A DNA stretch of 64,000 nt from Hirudo medicinalis (GCA_011800805.1 MPNW01000380.1:16080-80079), one strand, 5' to 3'. Counted from the stretch's first letter, positions 10,923-23,275 are shown. A program made the numbers and translations. The notes: generated by a model from the letters alone, not told the origin.

Positions 10923-12106
10923 GTGATGAACGCCATGCTTCCATACTTAGGCAGTAATGGACACTTTCTGGTTCGACGAAGTCTGTCAAAACCGAACGCA
11001 CTTGCTGTTACTGTGACGTTAGTGCTGTAATTCCTGGAACCTTTACACAACGATAATGATTCCGAGTTTTATTGTAGTGGAATACGTCCAAACAGAACTT
11101 ATATTACGTTACATTACAGTGCATTGCATTACATTACAAAGAAACTTGCAGGAATAATATAAAATTAAGTACTCCATCATGGGCTGTATTGTTTATCGAT
11201 TTAGGAATATAGAACATTATCTGACAGCTTAACAATCATTTCAGAGACAAGTTTACAGTGAAGCATTTCAACGTTCAAATCCACAACGGAGTTTACCACC
11301 TCCACGACAAATGCTTTTTATCGATATTAGAACTTTGCAGCTTCTACAGCAGACACGATGTGCCCAATGCCGAGGGCTACGAAGACATCAGGCTTCTCCA
11401 TCCAATTCAAAATCCAATCTACGAGCCCAAAAGGCAAGCCCTTCCGGAGCCACCCCGGACCGTCGTGCAATGTCCTCATTCTGCTGACAGTGTTAATACC
11501 AGCCTCCCCGTGCGTGACCTACGTCGTACAAAGACCTGTTCAAATCTTAAGAGTCAGACCTTGAGTACTCAGAACAGGGACTTATGGTTTCCCATTTGCA
11601 ACTACAAGAACATGGAAGGAAGGTCTCATGAGAAACTCCCTGGTGGCTTTGAGGATTGCAACGTGAACAGAAAACTCGAAATAAGAAATAATTCTCGAGA
11701 ACTATGGTTTCCGCCAAAAGAGAGACTGACCAGTTTCAAAGTCCAAATGGAATCAACAACAACAACAACAACAACAATAGAGCACTTTAAAGACCAGCCC
11801 ACCTACTACAGCTCTGTGAGGAACAGGGAAGACAACGTCCTAGAAGACGTCTTAGAGCAGCTGAGGATGATGGAAGACGTCGACAAGTGCAGCTGCGGTC
11901 TTCCACTGTCGGAAACTGAGCTGTACGATGGATGGAGCGTCCACCTGAGCACCGAGCCCATCACCCTGGGCATGGTGTTCTACACCTCCCCGTCTGGAAA
12001 TACCTCCTGGAAGCTACCGTCAAAAATCAGTCGACGTCTGACTCCGAGTCAGAAGGACTTCATCAAACTGCTCAAGCAGAAGAAGTCATCGGCAATGAAC
12101 CGCTGA
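10923..12106 (+). CDS. SH2 and WW domain protein (3' part)
   Basis: Two exons: 10923-11017 (donor GTTAGT, phase 2) and 11245-12106 (acceptor after 'catttcag'). Joined, they give an SH2 domain split by the intron: GHFLVRRS contains the phosphotyrosine-binding FLVR motif, followed by VTDKFTVKHFNV and a YHLHDKCF...LCSFYSRHDV end as in SH2 domains. About 200 residues later comes a WW-like module: GW (near 11934), an FYT.PSGNTSW core (second Trp near 12008) and a following Pro. The linker repeats a motif (RDLWFP, RELWFP). An SH2 domain binds phosphotyrosine and a WW binds Pro-rich ligands, suggesting a signalling adaptor. I do not recognise the specific family. The acceptor at 10922 is tentative, and exons encoding the start of the SH2 domain were not found. 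Confidence 0.75.
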
Positions 12107-12483
12107 AGTTTTGGCAACTTGGACCTTCGTCTCGAGACGAAGACTTTAGAGACGAGACTTTCATGATCTTGTCCCAACCGACAGCTCATATTTTGCTGGC
12201 GGACAAGGTTCAGGTGGATTGGCAAGATGTTCCTTTTGAGCCAACGAAGGCCTTTGTTGAATCTATCGGGTGATTGACGACGCTCGTTCAACCTTATCGT
12301 CAAACTTACCGGATAGTTACAACGAATAATAGCAACGATATACATCAGATGGATATACTGTTAGATGATCCTTTGTGATTGTGAAAGACATCAATGCGAC
12401 CACATCTGATGTGAACTTCAACGTGTTGTGTGTTTTGCTTGTTCGAAATGTGCTCAGCACTTCATCCAATCAGTCGATTTCCC

Positions 12484-12742
12484 GCTTAATATTCATAGCC
12501 TGTTTAATATTCATAGCCTGTTTAATATTCATTGACTGTTTAATATTCATAGCCTGTTTAATATTCATAGCCTGTTTATTATTCATAGCCTGTTTAATAT
12601 TCACAGCCTGTTTAATATTCATTGACTATTTAATATTCATAGCCTGTTTAATATTCATAGCCTGTTTAATATTCATAGCCTGTATAATATTCATAGCCTG
12701 TTTAATATTCATTGACTGTTTAATATTCATTGGCTGTTTGTT
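12484..12742. repeat. 18-bp minisatellite, about 14 copies
   Basis: Unit TTAATATTCATAGCCTGT with a few variants (attgactg, acagcctg). The multiple-of-three period keeps a frame open (Leu-Ile-Phe-Ile-Ala-Cys repeats); that frame is not regarded as coding. Confidence 0.93.
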
Positions 12743-12935
12743 TACGATATTCACGATCCAGGACCCACTCGGTAATAGCCAGGTTGGGGGATGTTTATTC
12801 TCTTGCTGGTTTCTGAACGTAAACATGGTTGTGAAGTCAGAGGGATTTCCATTGGTTGTTGACGAACGTCACGATGTCATAACGCATTGACGTAGGCGCT
12901 ATTTTTAGCGCCTTTCCTGATACCCCCTCACGTCT

Positions 12936-13058
12936 TGTTGTTGTTGTTGTTGTTGTTGTTTATTGACGTCCATTAAATAACCAGATGATTGGGACGGTGC
13001 TCCCGCAATGGGATTCGAACCCGCGCTGCCATCGTGAGAGGCGAAGTCTTAGCCGTCG
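12936..13058 (-). mobile_element. SINE with tRNA-like head and (AAC)n tail
   Basis: Read on the minus strand, a tRNA-like head contains GGTTCGAATCCC (a perfect Pol III B box). It is followed by a body and AATAAACAACAAC..., a run of about seven AAC units. The order promoter-body-repetitive tail is that of a SINE inserted on the minus strand. Confidence 0.7.
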
Positions 13059-14271
13059 TGTTTTGTTGTTGTTGTTTTTTTGCGGCGCATAAATACTCGC
13101 TCGTGTTGGTTTTGGGTTCCCCTACCCAACCAGGATAAGCACGGTGGTTAAAGTGACTTGAAAGCTGTGTTCGAAACTCAGCTTGAATCGTGCCAGCGTC
13201 AGACTGGAATAAGCGCGGAATGACTGATCAACATCCTCTGGAAGAGTAGAAATTTTGCCTAAGTCGTTCTTCCCGATCCGCAAATTACACGAACAAGCAA
13301 TTGTGACATGATTATAATCACGATGATGAATGATGATGGCATTGATGACGACGACGGCGATGATTTGACAAAAGTTGAAAATATTCGGCCTGATTGAATA
13401 CAGCTGTGAGATCAACAGCTGTTAGGTAATTTGGAGTGTCGAGTGTGTTATGATAATAATAATTATTATTACTATTATAATTATTCTATTCTTTCTATTA
13501 TTCTAGAAATTTTTATTATTATTATGCTTCGTTTCAGTAGTTAATTTTAAGCACAGATCATGATAGGCCGGTGTTTATAAAATGAAATTTCTCTTAAACA
13601 AACATCCCAAAGTAGTACAGCTAGCTGTTGTTGGTATTTAGCCCGTTGTCGGCCGTCGTCTCAGTCGTACGAGTAGTTGGCTTAGCGTAGTTTAGCTCGA
13701 AAGACGATTCGCTGATTTGGTCGCTAGCTACGGATAGCAGTTAGTTTGTAGTCGTGCAGTTGATAGTGTACGAAGCACTGTCACAGAGGTAACCTGTTTT
13801 CTTTTTATGTCAGAAAATTTTGTGCCGCGCGGATTTCGTCGTCGGCGACAATAATAACGGATAATTGAGGATGCAGCTATTAATGGCTCGAAAGTCGACT
13901 CAAAAGGTTGCGTTCCTTCAGACGACAGTGACGGCTCAAGGTGTCGTGTTCTTAATCCGGCTCCCACTGCCACAACGCCCTTGGAAAGGAGCGCTACATG
14001 AATGGATGATGAAAAACAAACTAACAATTGAAATTATCACTGCAAAATATTTAATGTCGAGTATGTCCAGTTATGGAAATCAATGAAAGCCTAGATGATG
14101 AACGATATGTTATTTATATATCACTCACTCGTTTCGGTCGACCTAAATACCGATGCGTTCGTCTGAAATTTAAGTGACCGTAAAAATTACTAACCGGGAA
14201 TTGTTAGTGGGAAAGCCAAAAGGGCGGGCAAAGGTTTAGGAGAGGAATTGCAATTATCACGATAAAGCATC
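13059..14271. other. No gene supported
   Basis: Short AT microsatellite near 13443-13490. A second tRNA-like stretch (13135-13185, 'gtgttcgaaactc') could be another decayed SINE. Frames at 13728-14086 on both strands carry no motif. Confidence 0.45.
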
Positions 14272-14597
14272 CTATTCTACATCCTGTTCGGCATAAAGCT
14301 TTTGCTTCTTTTCTTTCGGGCGCTCAAGTAAGGATAAACACCACTTCAGAGACGCTCTCGTAGCTGCGATCGTCACCGCAACAACCACGCCGGCGACTAG
14401 TGTCGCCAAAGCTGCAAAAGACGACAGGGAAAGTTCACGTTGGAGTATCGGATCAAAAAAAAAGTCAAGATTTTTACTTCAGCAAAAGTACCGGCAGTAG
14501 CAGAATATGAAGTCCGTCTCCTATGCCATAGACAATGAGGATAATGACCCGGGGACTTGTGAGCCCCTCCGCGGGACGGTTTGTCCCCAAACCTCGG
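14272..14597 (-). CDS. Candidate terminal exons of an unknown single-pass membrane protein
   Basis: On the minus strand two exons join in phase 1: 14492-14597 (acceptor after a pyrimidine-rich tract ending CAG; donor G|GTACTT) and 14272-14411 (acceptor after 'gtcttttgcag'; stop TAG at 14272-14274). They encode an Arg/His-rich segment, a hydrophobic stretch (ALATLVAGVVVAVTIA) and a Lys-rich tail ending QDVE. No family recognised. A competing plus-strand exon overlaps it, so only one of the two can be right. Confidence 0.3.
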
Positions 14598-14667
14598 CTG
14601 AACCGGGAGTTACGGGCAGGTACAAGCAGTCGACCAAAGCCAGACAGCATTGGAAGGCCGTGAGAAG
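14507..14667 (+). CDS. Competing candidate first exon
   Basis: ATG at 14507 opens 53 codons, ending RQHWKAVR, at a consensus donor AG|GTGAGT (14668). No downstream exon was identified and there is no family match. It overlaps the minus-strand model. Confidence 0.2.
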
Positions 14668-14775
14668 GTGAGTCACGTGTGAATTGAGCATGTGTTCGAG
14701 CGGAGCGATCAAATCGGCCTAAATCCAGCGTTGAATTTGATAAATTATGAACACAGCTTATTTTTCTTTAATGAA

Positions 14776-14777
14776 TA

Positions 14778-14820
<43 letters not shown>

Positions 14821-14917
14821 CGACGACGACGACGACGACGATGATGATGATGATGATGATGATGATGACGAAAACGACGACGATGATGACGACGACGACG
14901 ACGATGATGATGATGAA
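14776..14917. repeat. (GAT)n/(GAC)n trinucleotide array
   Basis: About 45 triplets alternating blocks of GAT and GAC. Poly-Asp, poly-Met and poly-Ser frames are repeat products. Confidence 0.95.
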
Positions 14918-15033
14918 AATCTTGGAACTAAAAATAATTTTAATAATATCGTCTGAAGACACGTGGAGCACAAGTCACAGAGGAGAGATAGCGTGCGTGA
15001 CAAATGGGTCAACCTCACCAGGTTTGTTGCATC

Positions 15034-15312
15034 AATCCATCCGTCAATCAATCTATCATCCATTCATTTAACCATCCATCCATCCATCCATCCAATCATC
15101 CAATCAACCATTCATTCATTCATTCATTCATCCGAGTATCTACTTACCTAGCCATCCTAACACTCATCCATCACCCATTCATCAATCCATCCATCTATTC
15201 AACATATCCACTTAATCTTCCAGCCATTCATCCACCCATCCGGTCATTCATTCACCCATTCACTTATTCATTCACTTATTCATTCACTTGTTCATTCATT
15301 CATTCACCCATC
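15034..15312. repeat. CATC/TTCA tetranucleotide arrays
   Basis: Degenerate (CATC)n and (TTCA)n units with interspersed unique bases. Confidence 0.88.
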
Positions 15313-16030
15313 CATCATCACATCAAACACATGCCTCATGTTCTATTTTCTTTGTCAGTTCCATCAACGCAAACATCCTCTAAACTCTGCTTCCGGTTTG
15401 AAACTCGACACCGTTTCAAAAGAACCTCGATTTACTTTTAAACTGTTCACCTTTCATCACTTCTCTACACTCATCACCTGTATTGCTAATCACACCTGAT
15501 TCATCACGTCACCAATGATGAGGAAGAGAGGTCAACAATGGAGTCAACAAGTACCTCTGGAGAGGTAAGTGATTCAACTCGTGTGATTATGTTCATTTTG
15601 ATGATGACGATGATGATGATGATGATTACGGCGATGATGACGATGATCATCACGACTGGCAGACGACGATAGTGATGATGTGACTAGATTTTCCTTCAAA
15701 AAAAAACTCTCAGTCGAATTCATCCAAGCAAGTATCAAAACAATCCTCTTTTGCATAATTTATTCCGAATATCTAATCCGAGTCCTCCACCATGGATGTT
15801 ACCATGGATACCATGGAAGAGGAGGAGTGGACAGGCTGCAGCTGTGGAATGGATGGACATGCCCGTCTCCTGTTGCACAACATGTGCTCCTTGAGACATT
15901 ATCATAATTTATGTCCATATTAATTGGATTGTGATTACAACCATGTCTGTAACCATCGTAATGGATTTATTGTTTTTATCTGTAATTATGAAATAGGTTA
16001 ATATAATTATATATAATAATATACATTAAT
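15313..16030. other. No gene supported; short (GAT)n at 15598-15640
   Basis: A consensus-like donor (GAGAG|GTAAGT at 15561-15570) and a Cys-containing frame near 15795-15915 are present, but I could not chain them into an exon model. Confidence 0.4.
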
Positions 16031-16031
16031 G

Positions 16032-16032
16032 T

Positions 16033-16078
<46 letters not shown>

Positions 16079-16094
16079 TAATAATAATAATAAA
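16032..16094. repeat. (AAT)n microsatellite
   Basis: About 20 AAT triplets with one GAT variant. Confidence 0.95.
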
Positions 16095-16324
16095 TATAAG
16101 TGTAAAATAAATCTGTAGACAATTAAACGAGGTTACGAAGTTATAATGGAAAGTTGAACTGTTTGTTGATGTTGATGGCGACCAGCAGGTAATTATTCGT
16201 CCAATCACTGACCGAAAATGTAAACATGAGGCTGTCAGTTGATGTTGTTGTTTACAGTTTCAGTCATTCTTTGTTGATGTCTCTCAGAACATCCCACGCT
16301 GATGGTAATATTTACATTACCTCT

Positions 16325-16382
16325 GATGATTAAGCTAATTGCGCTATATAAATAACGTCGTCGTCATCATCATCATCATCCA
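16325..16382 (+). mobile_element. SINE 3' end copy C with (CGT/CAT)n tail
   Basis: 'gcgctatataaataa' (16341-16355) is the same 3' module as in SINE copies A and B and runs directly into CGT and CAT triplets. Only the 3' end is recognisable. Confidence 0.5.
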
Positions 16383-16815
16383 TGCTGCAATACCTAGTGA
16401 TTGCAAAAAGGATTTGTTTACAAATTTAAGAATGCAATTCATCGCCGGCATGCATTGATGAAATGATGAAATACTTGTGTAAATACGTGTTACGCAATGT
16501 TCATTCATGCGTGACAATGCATTCCTTTACAAAGACGCCTTCTGATGGGTAGTTTACGACAGCGTAGTTATCATCACATCCGTTACGTCATTAACATTCA
16601 CTCATTCAAGTTTTAAGGCTTTGTAGCTGTGACATTAAAACATATTTATGCGATACCACTCCACATTTAATGCTATTAATTACGTCACATCGTAAATTAC
16701 AGTTACAAGTAGTAACATCGTTTTTACGGTAATAACGTAATGTTTATTAAAACTCTGAATTAACTGAAAATTTCTTGACAAGTCGATGGCGACTGAAAAG
16801 ATCAGCAATGAAGGA

Positions 16816-16916
16816 AGAGGTTGAGAAGGAAAGAAGGAAAGATGGAAAGAAGGAAAGAAGGAAAGAAGGAAAGAAGGAAAGAAGGAAAGAAGGAAAGAAG
16901 GAAAGAAGGAAAGATT
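16816..16916. repeat. (GAAAGAAG)n array
   Basis: Octanucleotide GAAAGAAG repeated about 12 times. Confidence 0.95.
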
Positions 16917-18510
16917 CCAATAAACGAATGCAACAAACCGACGAAACCCAACATACCGACAACAGCATCAATCCTGCACAAGTTCGTCTTCAACAAAATA
17001 TTTAACGCTTCATTCAATTATTTTCAGAATCGTTTAAAACATTTATTTTATTAATTTGAAAAATTCAAATCGTGCAAGCGAACAACAAACACTCCAGCAT
17101 GAAACACAATTCGAGGACAAATTCAAGTTGACCTTAACTCCTTTGCACCGTCATGCTTGACTGATTTAATGAACTTGTTCAGTGAAGCGTAACAAGTAAA
17201 CATAAAAGCATTCTACTGGTCCCTAACATGTAGGCCAGCCATCCATCAATCTTGCATTCCACGAGTCAATCAGTCTTCCACCCGAGATTCATTCAACCTT
17301 TACCAATATGTACCGGGTGTACATATCGATACCGGTAGAACATGTTCGCAATAGCGGTATCAGTAATAACGATAAACATTTAATTGAAAACTCATAACAG
17401 CCATTCCAAGATGCAACAATAATATATTATTTATGGATGCATTTTCAGCTCATTATTAAAATATCAAGTTAAGACCAAGAACAACATTTTACAAATTAAA
17501 GGTGAGAATAAAACAATAAACAAACAAAAAATACAAATACTGGTCATAAAAGCATAAAAATTTGCAGATGTCGAAGTTGGTTTAGCATTATAGCAAACTA
17601 CATTTTAATGTTTACACATCCAATCGAACGACATCCTCACATTTAAACGAAACATAACAATGCACATACAAAGCAATACATGCATAGAATATGTTTTAAG
17701 CATATACAAAACAATACACACATAGAATGTGTTTTAGGCACATACAAAGCAATACATAAATGCAATGTGTATTATGCATTTAAGATGCGAAACATACAAT
17801 ACAAAACAATGCAATCTCCACAGATCAACACAAGAACAGCAGCACAAAATCGCTTCTTCTGCAAACAAATATCGAACAAATATCAAACAAATATCGAACA
17901 AATATCAAACAAATGACTTGTAGCATCAAGATCACTTGTAACAGATTAACTTGTAACCTGTTTCAATCATGTTTACATGTTGTAAACACATTTACAGATA
18001 TTGCTATGTTTGTATGTTGTACGCTTGGCATATAATTCATGTTCAACATACAAACATATACATATATACTACACACAAAACTTCTTGTCGTACTCGAAAG
18101 TCTTCAAACAAACAAAAGGATTCAAACATAGATTACACGCATTTACGATCACACACAACCGGGAACCTAAATAAATACAATTGTGCAAATATTACAAGGT
18201 GTGCAAACGAGACCGACAAACGATAGATACACAATTAAAAACTAATACAAAGAGCAGACACGATCCAAGACCAGCAAGATGCAAAACAAGCATACAGACA
18301 AATACATCGACGTTTACAAGTTCACAGACAGGCGCAGACAATCAAGCAAACACGCCGAGCAGACAACGACGTTCGGATAGATACAAGAAGACGAACATGC
18401 ACGAACACAGGCACACGAACACACGATGCAGAGATTCCATTGGAGCCTGAAGGAATGAAGTTACAAAGTTGGAGCAACATCGGAGATTGCATGGAGCTGC
18501 TTGCTGTAGG
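16917..18510. other. No gene recognised; A/C-rich sequence with short repeats
   Basis: Includes similar segments 'acatacaaagcaatacat' near 17667, 17707 and 17740 and an 11-mer run 'aacaaatatcg/aac' at 17871-17914. No coding signal. Confidence 0.5.
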
Positions 18511-18805
18511 CTCTTATTTGCACAACCATCATCATCATCGTCGTCATCATCAGTGCTACCTCTTCTAGGTAGTCAGCATCATCAGCATTTAGGTCACGTG
18601 TATCCCCATCGTTATCATCATCATCGCCATCATTACAATTTCTGCATTATCGTTAACATCATCTCCACTGATCGTACAAACATAATTGTGTTGTTGTTGT
18701 TGTTTGTCTGGATTTGCGGCTGAATTAGTGTAAGTCGTAGGTAAACATCAGCATAACTACATATTCACCGTCATCATCATCATCATCATCATCATCATCG
18801 AATTT
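18511..18805. repeat. Interrupted (CAT)n tracts
   Basis: CAT/CGT triplet runs at about 18526-18550 and 18772-18799, separated by unique sequence with CAT-rich patches. Confidence 0.8.
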
Positions 18806-18888
18806 CGTCGTGAAATGTACGACCAATACAACAATTTAAACACTAGAAAATTGATATGTGGTCAAAATTAATTCTTTTTGAATTGCGG

Positions 18889-19003
18889 CACATGTTCGTT
18901 ACACGTTCGTTACATGTTCGTTACACGTTCGTTACACGTTCGTTACATGTTCGTTACATGTTCGTTACATGTTCGTTACATGTTCGTTACATGTTCGTTA
19001 CTC
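18889..19003. repeat. 11-bp minisatellite, about 10 copies
   Basis: Unit ACATGTTCGTT with an ACACGTTCGTT variant. The C/T change is at one fixed position and alternates along the array. Confidence 0.92.
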
Positions 19004-19192
19004 TTGTGATTGCGTCAGGTGAAAGTTGAGGTTACTGAAAATCAAATATTTTATGTGAAGCTAATAAAATAACGAGCATGTTTTCACAAATTTAGTGGTT
19101 TTTTTAACTAGTTTCATTGGTTTCAACACCAGCACCATCCTGAATCCTGAATGAAAATAGGTTTCCATGCACTTCCACATTCCACAGCGTGT

Positions 19193-19258
19193 TTTATCAC
19201 AGTTACATCACAGTTTTATCACAGTTACATCACAGTTTTATCATTTACAGTTACATCA
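19193..19258. repeat. 22-bp direct repeats
   Basis: 'cacagttacatcacagtttt' occurs twice, followed by a partial third copy. Confidence 0.8.
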
Positions 19259-19479
19259 AACCGTTGCAAAATTAAAGACATCGTGTTTCCACAAAAAACA
19301 ACACAAAATCCAGTCAAAAATGAACTCACTTCTCAAATGTGACTCCAACAAGACATCATCTTCATCACCAAAACAAACGGAAAATATTGAATCCCCTGAA
19401 AGACTGAGGACCGATCCTTCTGCTACTTACTGCGTTTCAACGAGTGAGGATGCAGGGCGCTTTCACGAAGATGAGTGAG

Positions 19480-21050
19480 TGAGTGAGTGATAAGCCGGTG
19501 AGTAGGCCAGCTAGCTAGATGAATGAGTGAGTGAGTCTTATCAGTCTCTTTTGTCTTTAGTTGCAACACGAAACTTTGCAGAGGTGACTTTCTGTTTCGT
19601 TGACGAATATTGTTTCGTCACGTTGTTGTTGCTGTTGTTGTTGTGGATCTAAAAATGATTTGTTGAAATAAATATCAGTAAACCTCACATAAGTTGTAAT
19701 TAATAGTTACAAATATTTCATTAACTTTTCAATTGAGTTGTTGTTGATTCTGAAAAGTTATTTGCACACGAACAACAATGACATCCTTTAATCAGCAAAA
19801 CAATATTTAATAAATACATATAAATTTAATAAACCAGCAAATTGATATTCACATATCTGAAAACAAATGTGTTGCACATTTAAAATTGTGCTGAAAAGAA
19901 TTACAACTGCCAATGTTAAAGACACTCATATTGTGTTGTACGCAACTCGTACAAAGCTGGAAGGCTCGCAAACACAGGCTCCAAGCACCGACCATCACCG
20001 CTTGGTCAGGGGGTGTCAGCATTGCCTGGAAGCTGCTACCCATTGTTATCTCAAATGGAACAATCCATACACTGACCAGCTTCTGGCCTGCTGGAGTACT
20101 CTCACCTCGCATCATATTCTCTCTCTTTCATTTTCATCCACTCCATCGATCTCTCCTTCTTCATGTTGTCTTCATCGGACTGTTGAGCAATTTGTGTCTG
20201 GTATGAACTCACTGCCTGAAGTTATCTCTGAGATGAGTTTGTTGCTCTAATATCACATTACTAACGAGTTATTAATGAATTGTTAATGAATTATTAATGA
20301 ATTACTTATGAATTACTTATGAATATGCAACAAAACATAAACGATGTTTATTGTAATTACAACTACTTGATTTAATTCAACTTTGTTGTAAGTCATGCAG
20401 TGATCATGAATATTGAATATTACATTATTGAATATTAATTATTAAAATGAAATCATAAAATAATTTCTTGTAATTCGCAGGCAGCAATTCTTGGATGTAA
20501 ACACAGCGTCACAGAAGATTCATTTTACATCCTCAATGTAATTTGACCCTTGGTTTCGCTCCATTGAACAAAAGCATGTTCATTCATCTGGAACTGCTTA
20601 CTGAGCTTTGCTTCTAAAATAAGCTTTCTCATCCATAATGTTTTACAAAAATACTTGGTCACGTATCGTAAATACGAAATGATTTAAGATAATCATAATT
20701 ATGATAATTATCATTATTATTAAATTACCTCATAATTCTTAAAGGTTTAATTAAGTTTCGAATGTTGAGTTGTGTTCACGTTGGGATTCATCTATTATTC
20801 ATCACTATTATTTTGAATGTTTTAACGCTTAATAAGTTGAAGTCATTTTAGGAATTTCCAGGAATTCCCAAATAATTGAAATAAGTTCTTGAATGTCAAA
20901 TTGTGCTTGGAGCAGCAACAACAAGAAGATAAAGAATAAAGACGCCAACAAGTGCTTTCTCACCTGCACACCTGTCCACCAGTGCAATCACCAGCAGGTG
21001 CTCGTAACAAATTTATGGGGTGTCGGATCTACTGACCGCCACAAAGCAAG
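19480..21050. other. No gene recognised
   Basis: AT-rich. Short GAGT run at 19474-19492, 13-bp direct repeats (attacttatgaat type) at 20268-20325. A 127-codon frame (19867-20250) lacks motifs and splice evidence. Confidence 0.5.
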
Positions 21051-21054
21051 GAAA

Positions 21055-21080
21055 CGATGATGATGATGATGATGATGATG
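21055..21080. repeat. (GAT)n microsatellite
   Basis: Eight GAT triplets. Confidence 0.9.
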
Positions 21081-21394
21081 TCGAAGATGACAATAAAATC
21101 TATGATCGTGACAATGGATTTGGAAATGCTACAGCGCTTGTTTATAAGAATAGAATTTGAATTTTGAACATCTGTACGAAATAACATGCACTTGCAAAAC
21201 TTGGCTGAGTTGTCATCGCAAATCTCAGCGTACAATTTCCTCTCCTAAAACTGGAAAAGCGGAAGTCATTGCGAAGCAAAATTTGACACGTGACTAGCAG
21301 GTGCATCGAAAGTGGACACGTACGACAAACACACGTGGTCAGGAAACACCTGCTTTTCTGTGGCATTCACTCATCATAATAATCCACCTGCCCA

Positions 21395-21525
21395 TTCAAC
21401 CACCCGACCATCCCTGTGTATTACCCAGACATCCTTCCATCCATACACCCATCCAACCATCCATCCATCCGTCATAAAAATACCCAACCATCCATCCATC
21501 CACATACCTATCCATCCATCCAGTC
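21395..21525. repeat. Degenerate (CATC)n array
   Basis: Runs of CATC units separated by short unique words. Confidence 0.85.
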
Positions 21526-21949
21526 ACCACTCTTCCAATCAGCACTCGAAGATCGGACAAAATATTGTATTCCGATGTCACTCGTAACTCAATACGTTAA
21601 TGCTTCCTAACGAGTAACCTTGCACCAAACACTCAATCTCCTCTTCTCGTTTTGTTTTGTCGGTTGTTTGTGCTTCATGTGATTGTTTAAGTTGTTTTGT
21701 CACGTTCAACGAATTAATGACAAATACGAAGTAATGCAGGTGATTGATGAAGAAATATTTGATTGAAGTCAAACATAATTTCACGTCTGCTTCAATTTCT
21801 TGGTGAATGTTCGTCACTTCCAAGAACTCTTTAAAACATCATCGACATTGTGGAGAATTCCAAGTCATTAGTATCAATAATGTCAATTAATTAGAGTAAT
21901 ATATTATTCATATTAATGTAATGTAAATATTAAATAAAAATATTGATTA

Positions 21950-22058
21950 TTAATTATGTTATTATATTGTTATTATTAATTATATTATTACATTGTTATT
22001 ATTAATTATATTATTACATTGTTATTATTAATTATATTATTACATTGTTATTATTTAC
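21950..22058. repeat. 26-bp AT minisatellite, about four copies
   Basis: Unit 'ttattattaattatattatt' plus 'acattg', nearly identical across copies. Confidence 0.9.
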
Positions 22059-22879
22059 AGAAAGTAACACTTCGCAACTCCTTCTTATGCTTGAAACTGA
22101 GTGACATTGATTTCCACAACAACACATGTTTCGCACAACAACAAAGACTTCCGATGGACCACCCATCCTCGATTCATTCATGTGTGACCGTTGACATGGA
22201 AACGCCCCTAACGAATAAATTATAAATTCTCTCTTGGATCAGGAAGAGGAAATGAAGCGTGATTTACTCAGCAGCACTCATTGATTGATTATGATCAACC
22301 AATCACCGACGATCTTCGACATCAATCGCATAATAAATTCTTTTGCGAAAAATTATGAATAAAAATTAATAAAAGAACTTTTCAAATAAACCGATTGTTC
22401 TGCTATTCCAACGATTTACTAATTACAATATATCTTTAAATTAATTGTAATTATATGACATAACATGACATTGCATTTAGTGTTGCGTACATTCATATCA
22501 ATATGATTCTAATTATTTTACTATTATCATAATTGCATTATTATTGTTATTATTATTATATTATTGTTATAATTACATTAATGTTATTGTAATTATAATA
22601 ATATTATTGTAATTACTATAATAATAAAAATATTTGTTAAATACATTGATGAAAAAAATAAGCATCTCTTAATGTCATCATCCATGCAAGAAGCATCACA
22701 GGTGCATCAATGTTCATCTTTCAAAGACATAATGATTTCCTTACAAACAGCTGGTTGATGGGCTGTGATTCGCTCAAATGAACATCATCATTGATTTCTA
22801 TGCATCGCATAATATTGATAAAATAAGAATAACCTGTGTTTTATCCTGATATTGAATCAGTTTTTAAACCACTGCTTCA

Positions 22880-23275
22880 CCATCCAGTCACATCCCGGAA
22901 AAGTATTCTCTGGACATTGATGATCCACCAGAAAATGATAGCTTACCTGGCTTGCAGACAGATTCTGACCAGGATTATCAACCTGAGAATGATGGACATC
23001 ACTTAATTAACTGCTCCAGACTGTCCGATCTTGTATAGTCTCGCTCTGACCAAACGACGGGAAGAATTACTGGGTTCAAAGAATGGATTCTTTTAGCAAC
23101 CAATATAAAGATATAAAACTTTCGTTATAAAATTCTATTTGCTCGTTACACATCTTCATTTCTTCCCGGATAAGGTTGGCGAAGTCAAGGAAGAGCATGG
23201 AGAACGTTTCCATCAAGTCATCAACGAAAGTCGAGTGCCAAGCAATTTAAGCCGACCTAGCCATATCACTATGTA
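22880..23275 (+). pseudogene. Remnant of a mobile-element protein (GERFHQ-type)
   Basis: The first open part (22890-23036) reads YSLDIDDPPENDSLPGL...HHLINCSRLSDLV then stop. A shifted frame continues ALTKRREELLGSKNGF, and a later part (about 23140-23275) reads FFPDKVGEVKEEHGERFHQVINESRV. These are the N- and C-terminal landmarks of a widespread repetitive invertebrate protein with the order ...LNDLVRDL.L.K..AELLGSRL... and ...EEQGERFHQDI.... The large middle is absent, and frames shift, so this is a dead deletion derivative. Assignment is from memory of the motifs. Confidence 0.5.

Noticed and set aside
12375..12890. 171-codon ORF with Leu-Ile-Phe-Ile-Ala-Cys repeats
   Set aside because: Product of the 18-bp minisatellite.
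14747..15063. Poly-Asp and poly-Ser ORFs
   Set aside because: Product of the (GAT)n/(GAC)n array.
19867..20250. 127-codon plus-strand ORF
   Set aside because: No motif, overlapping minus-strand frame of similar length and no splice or promoter support.
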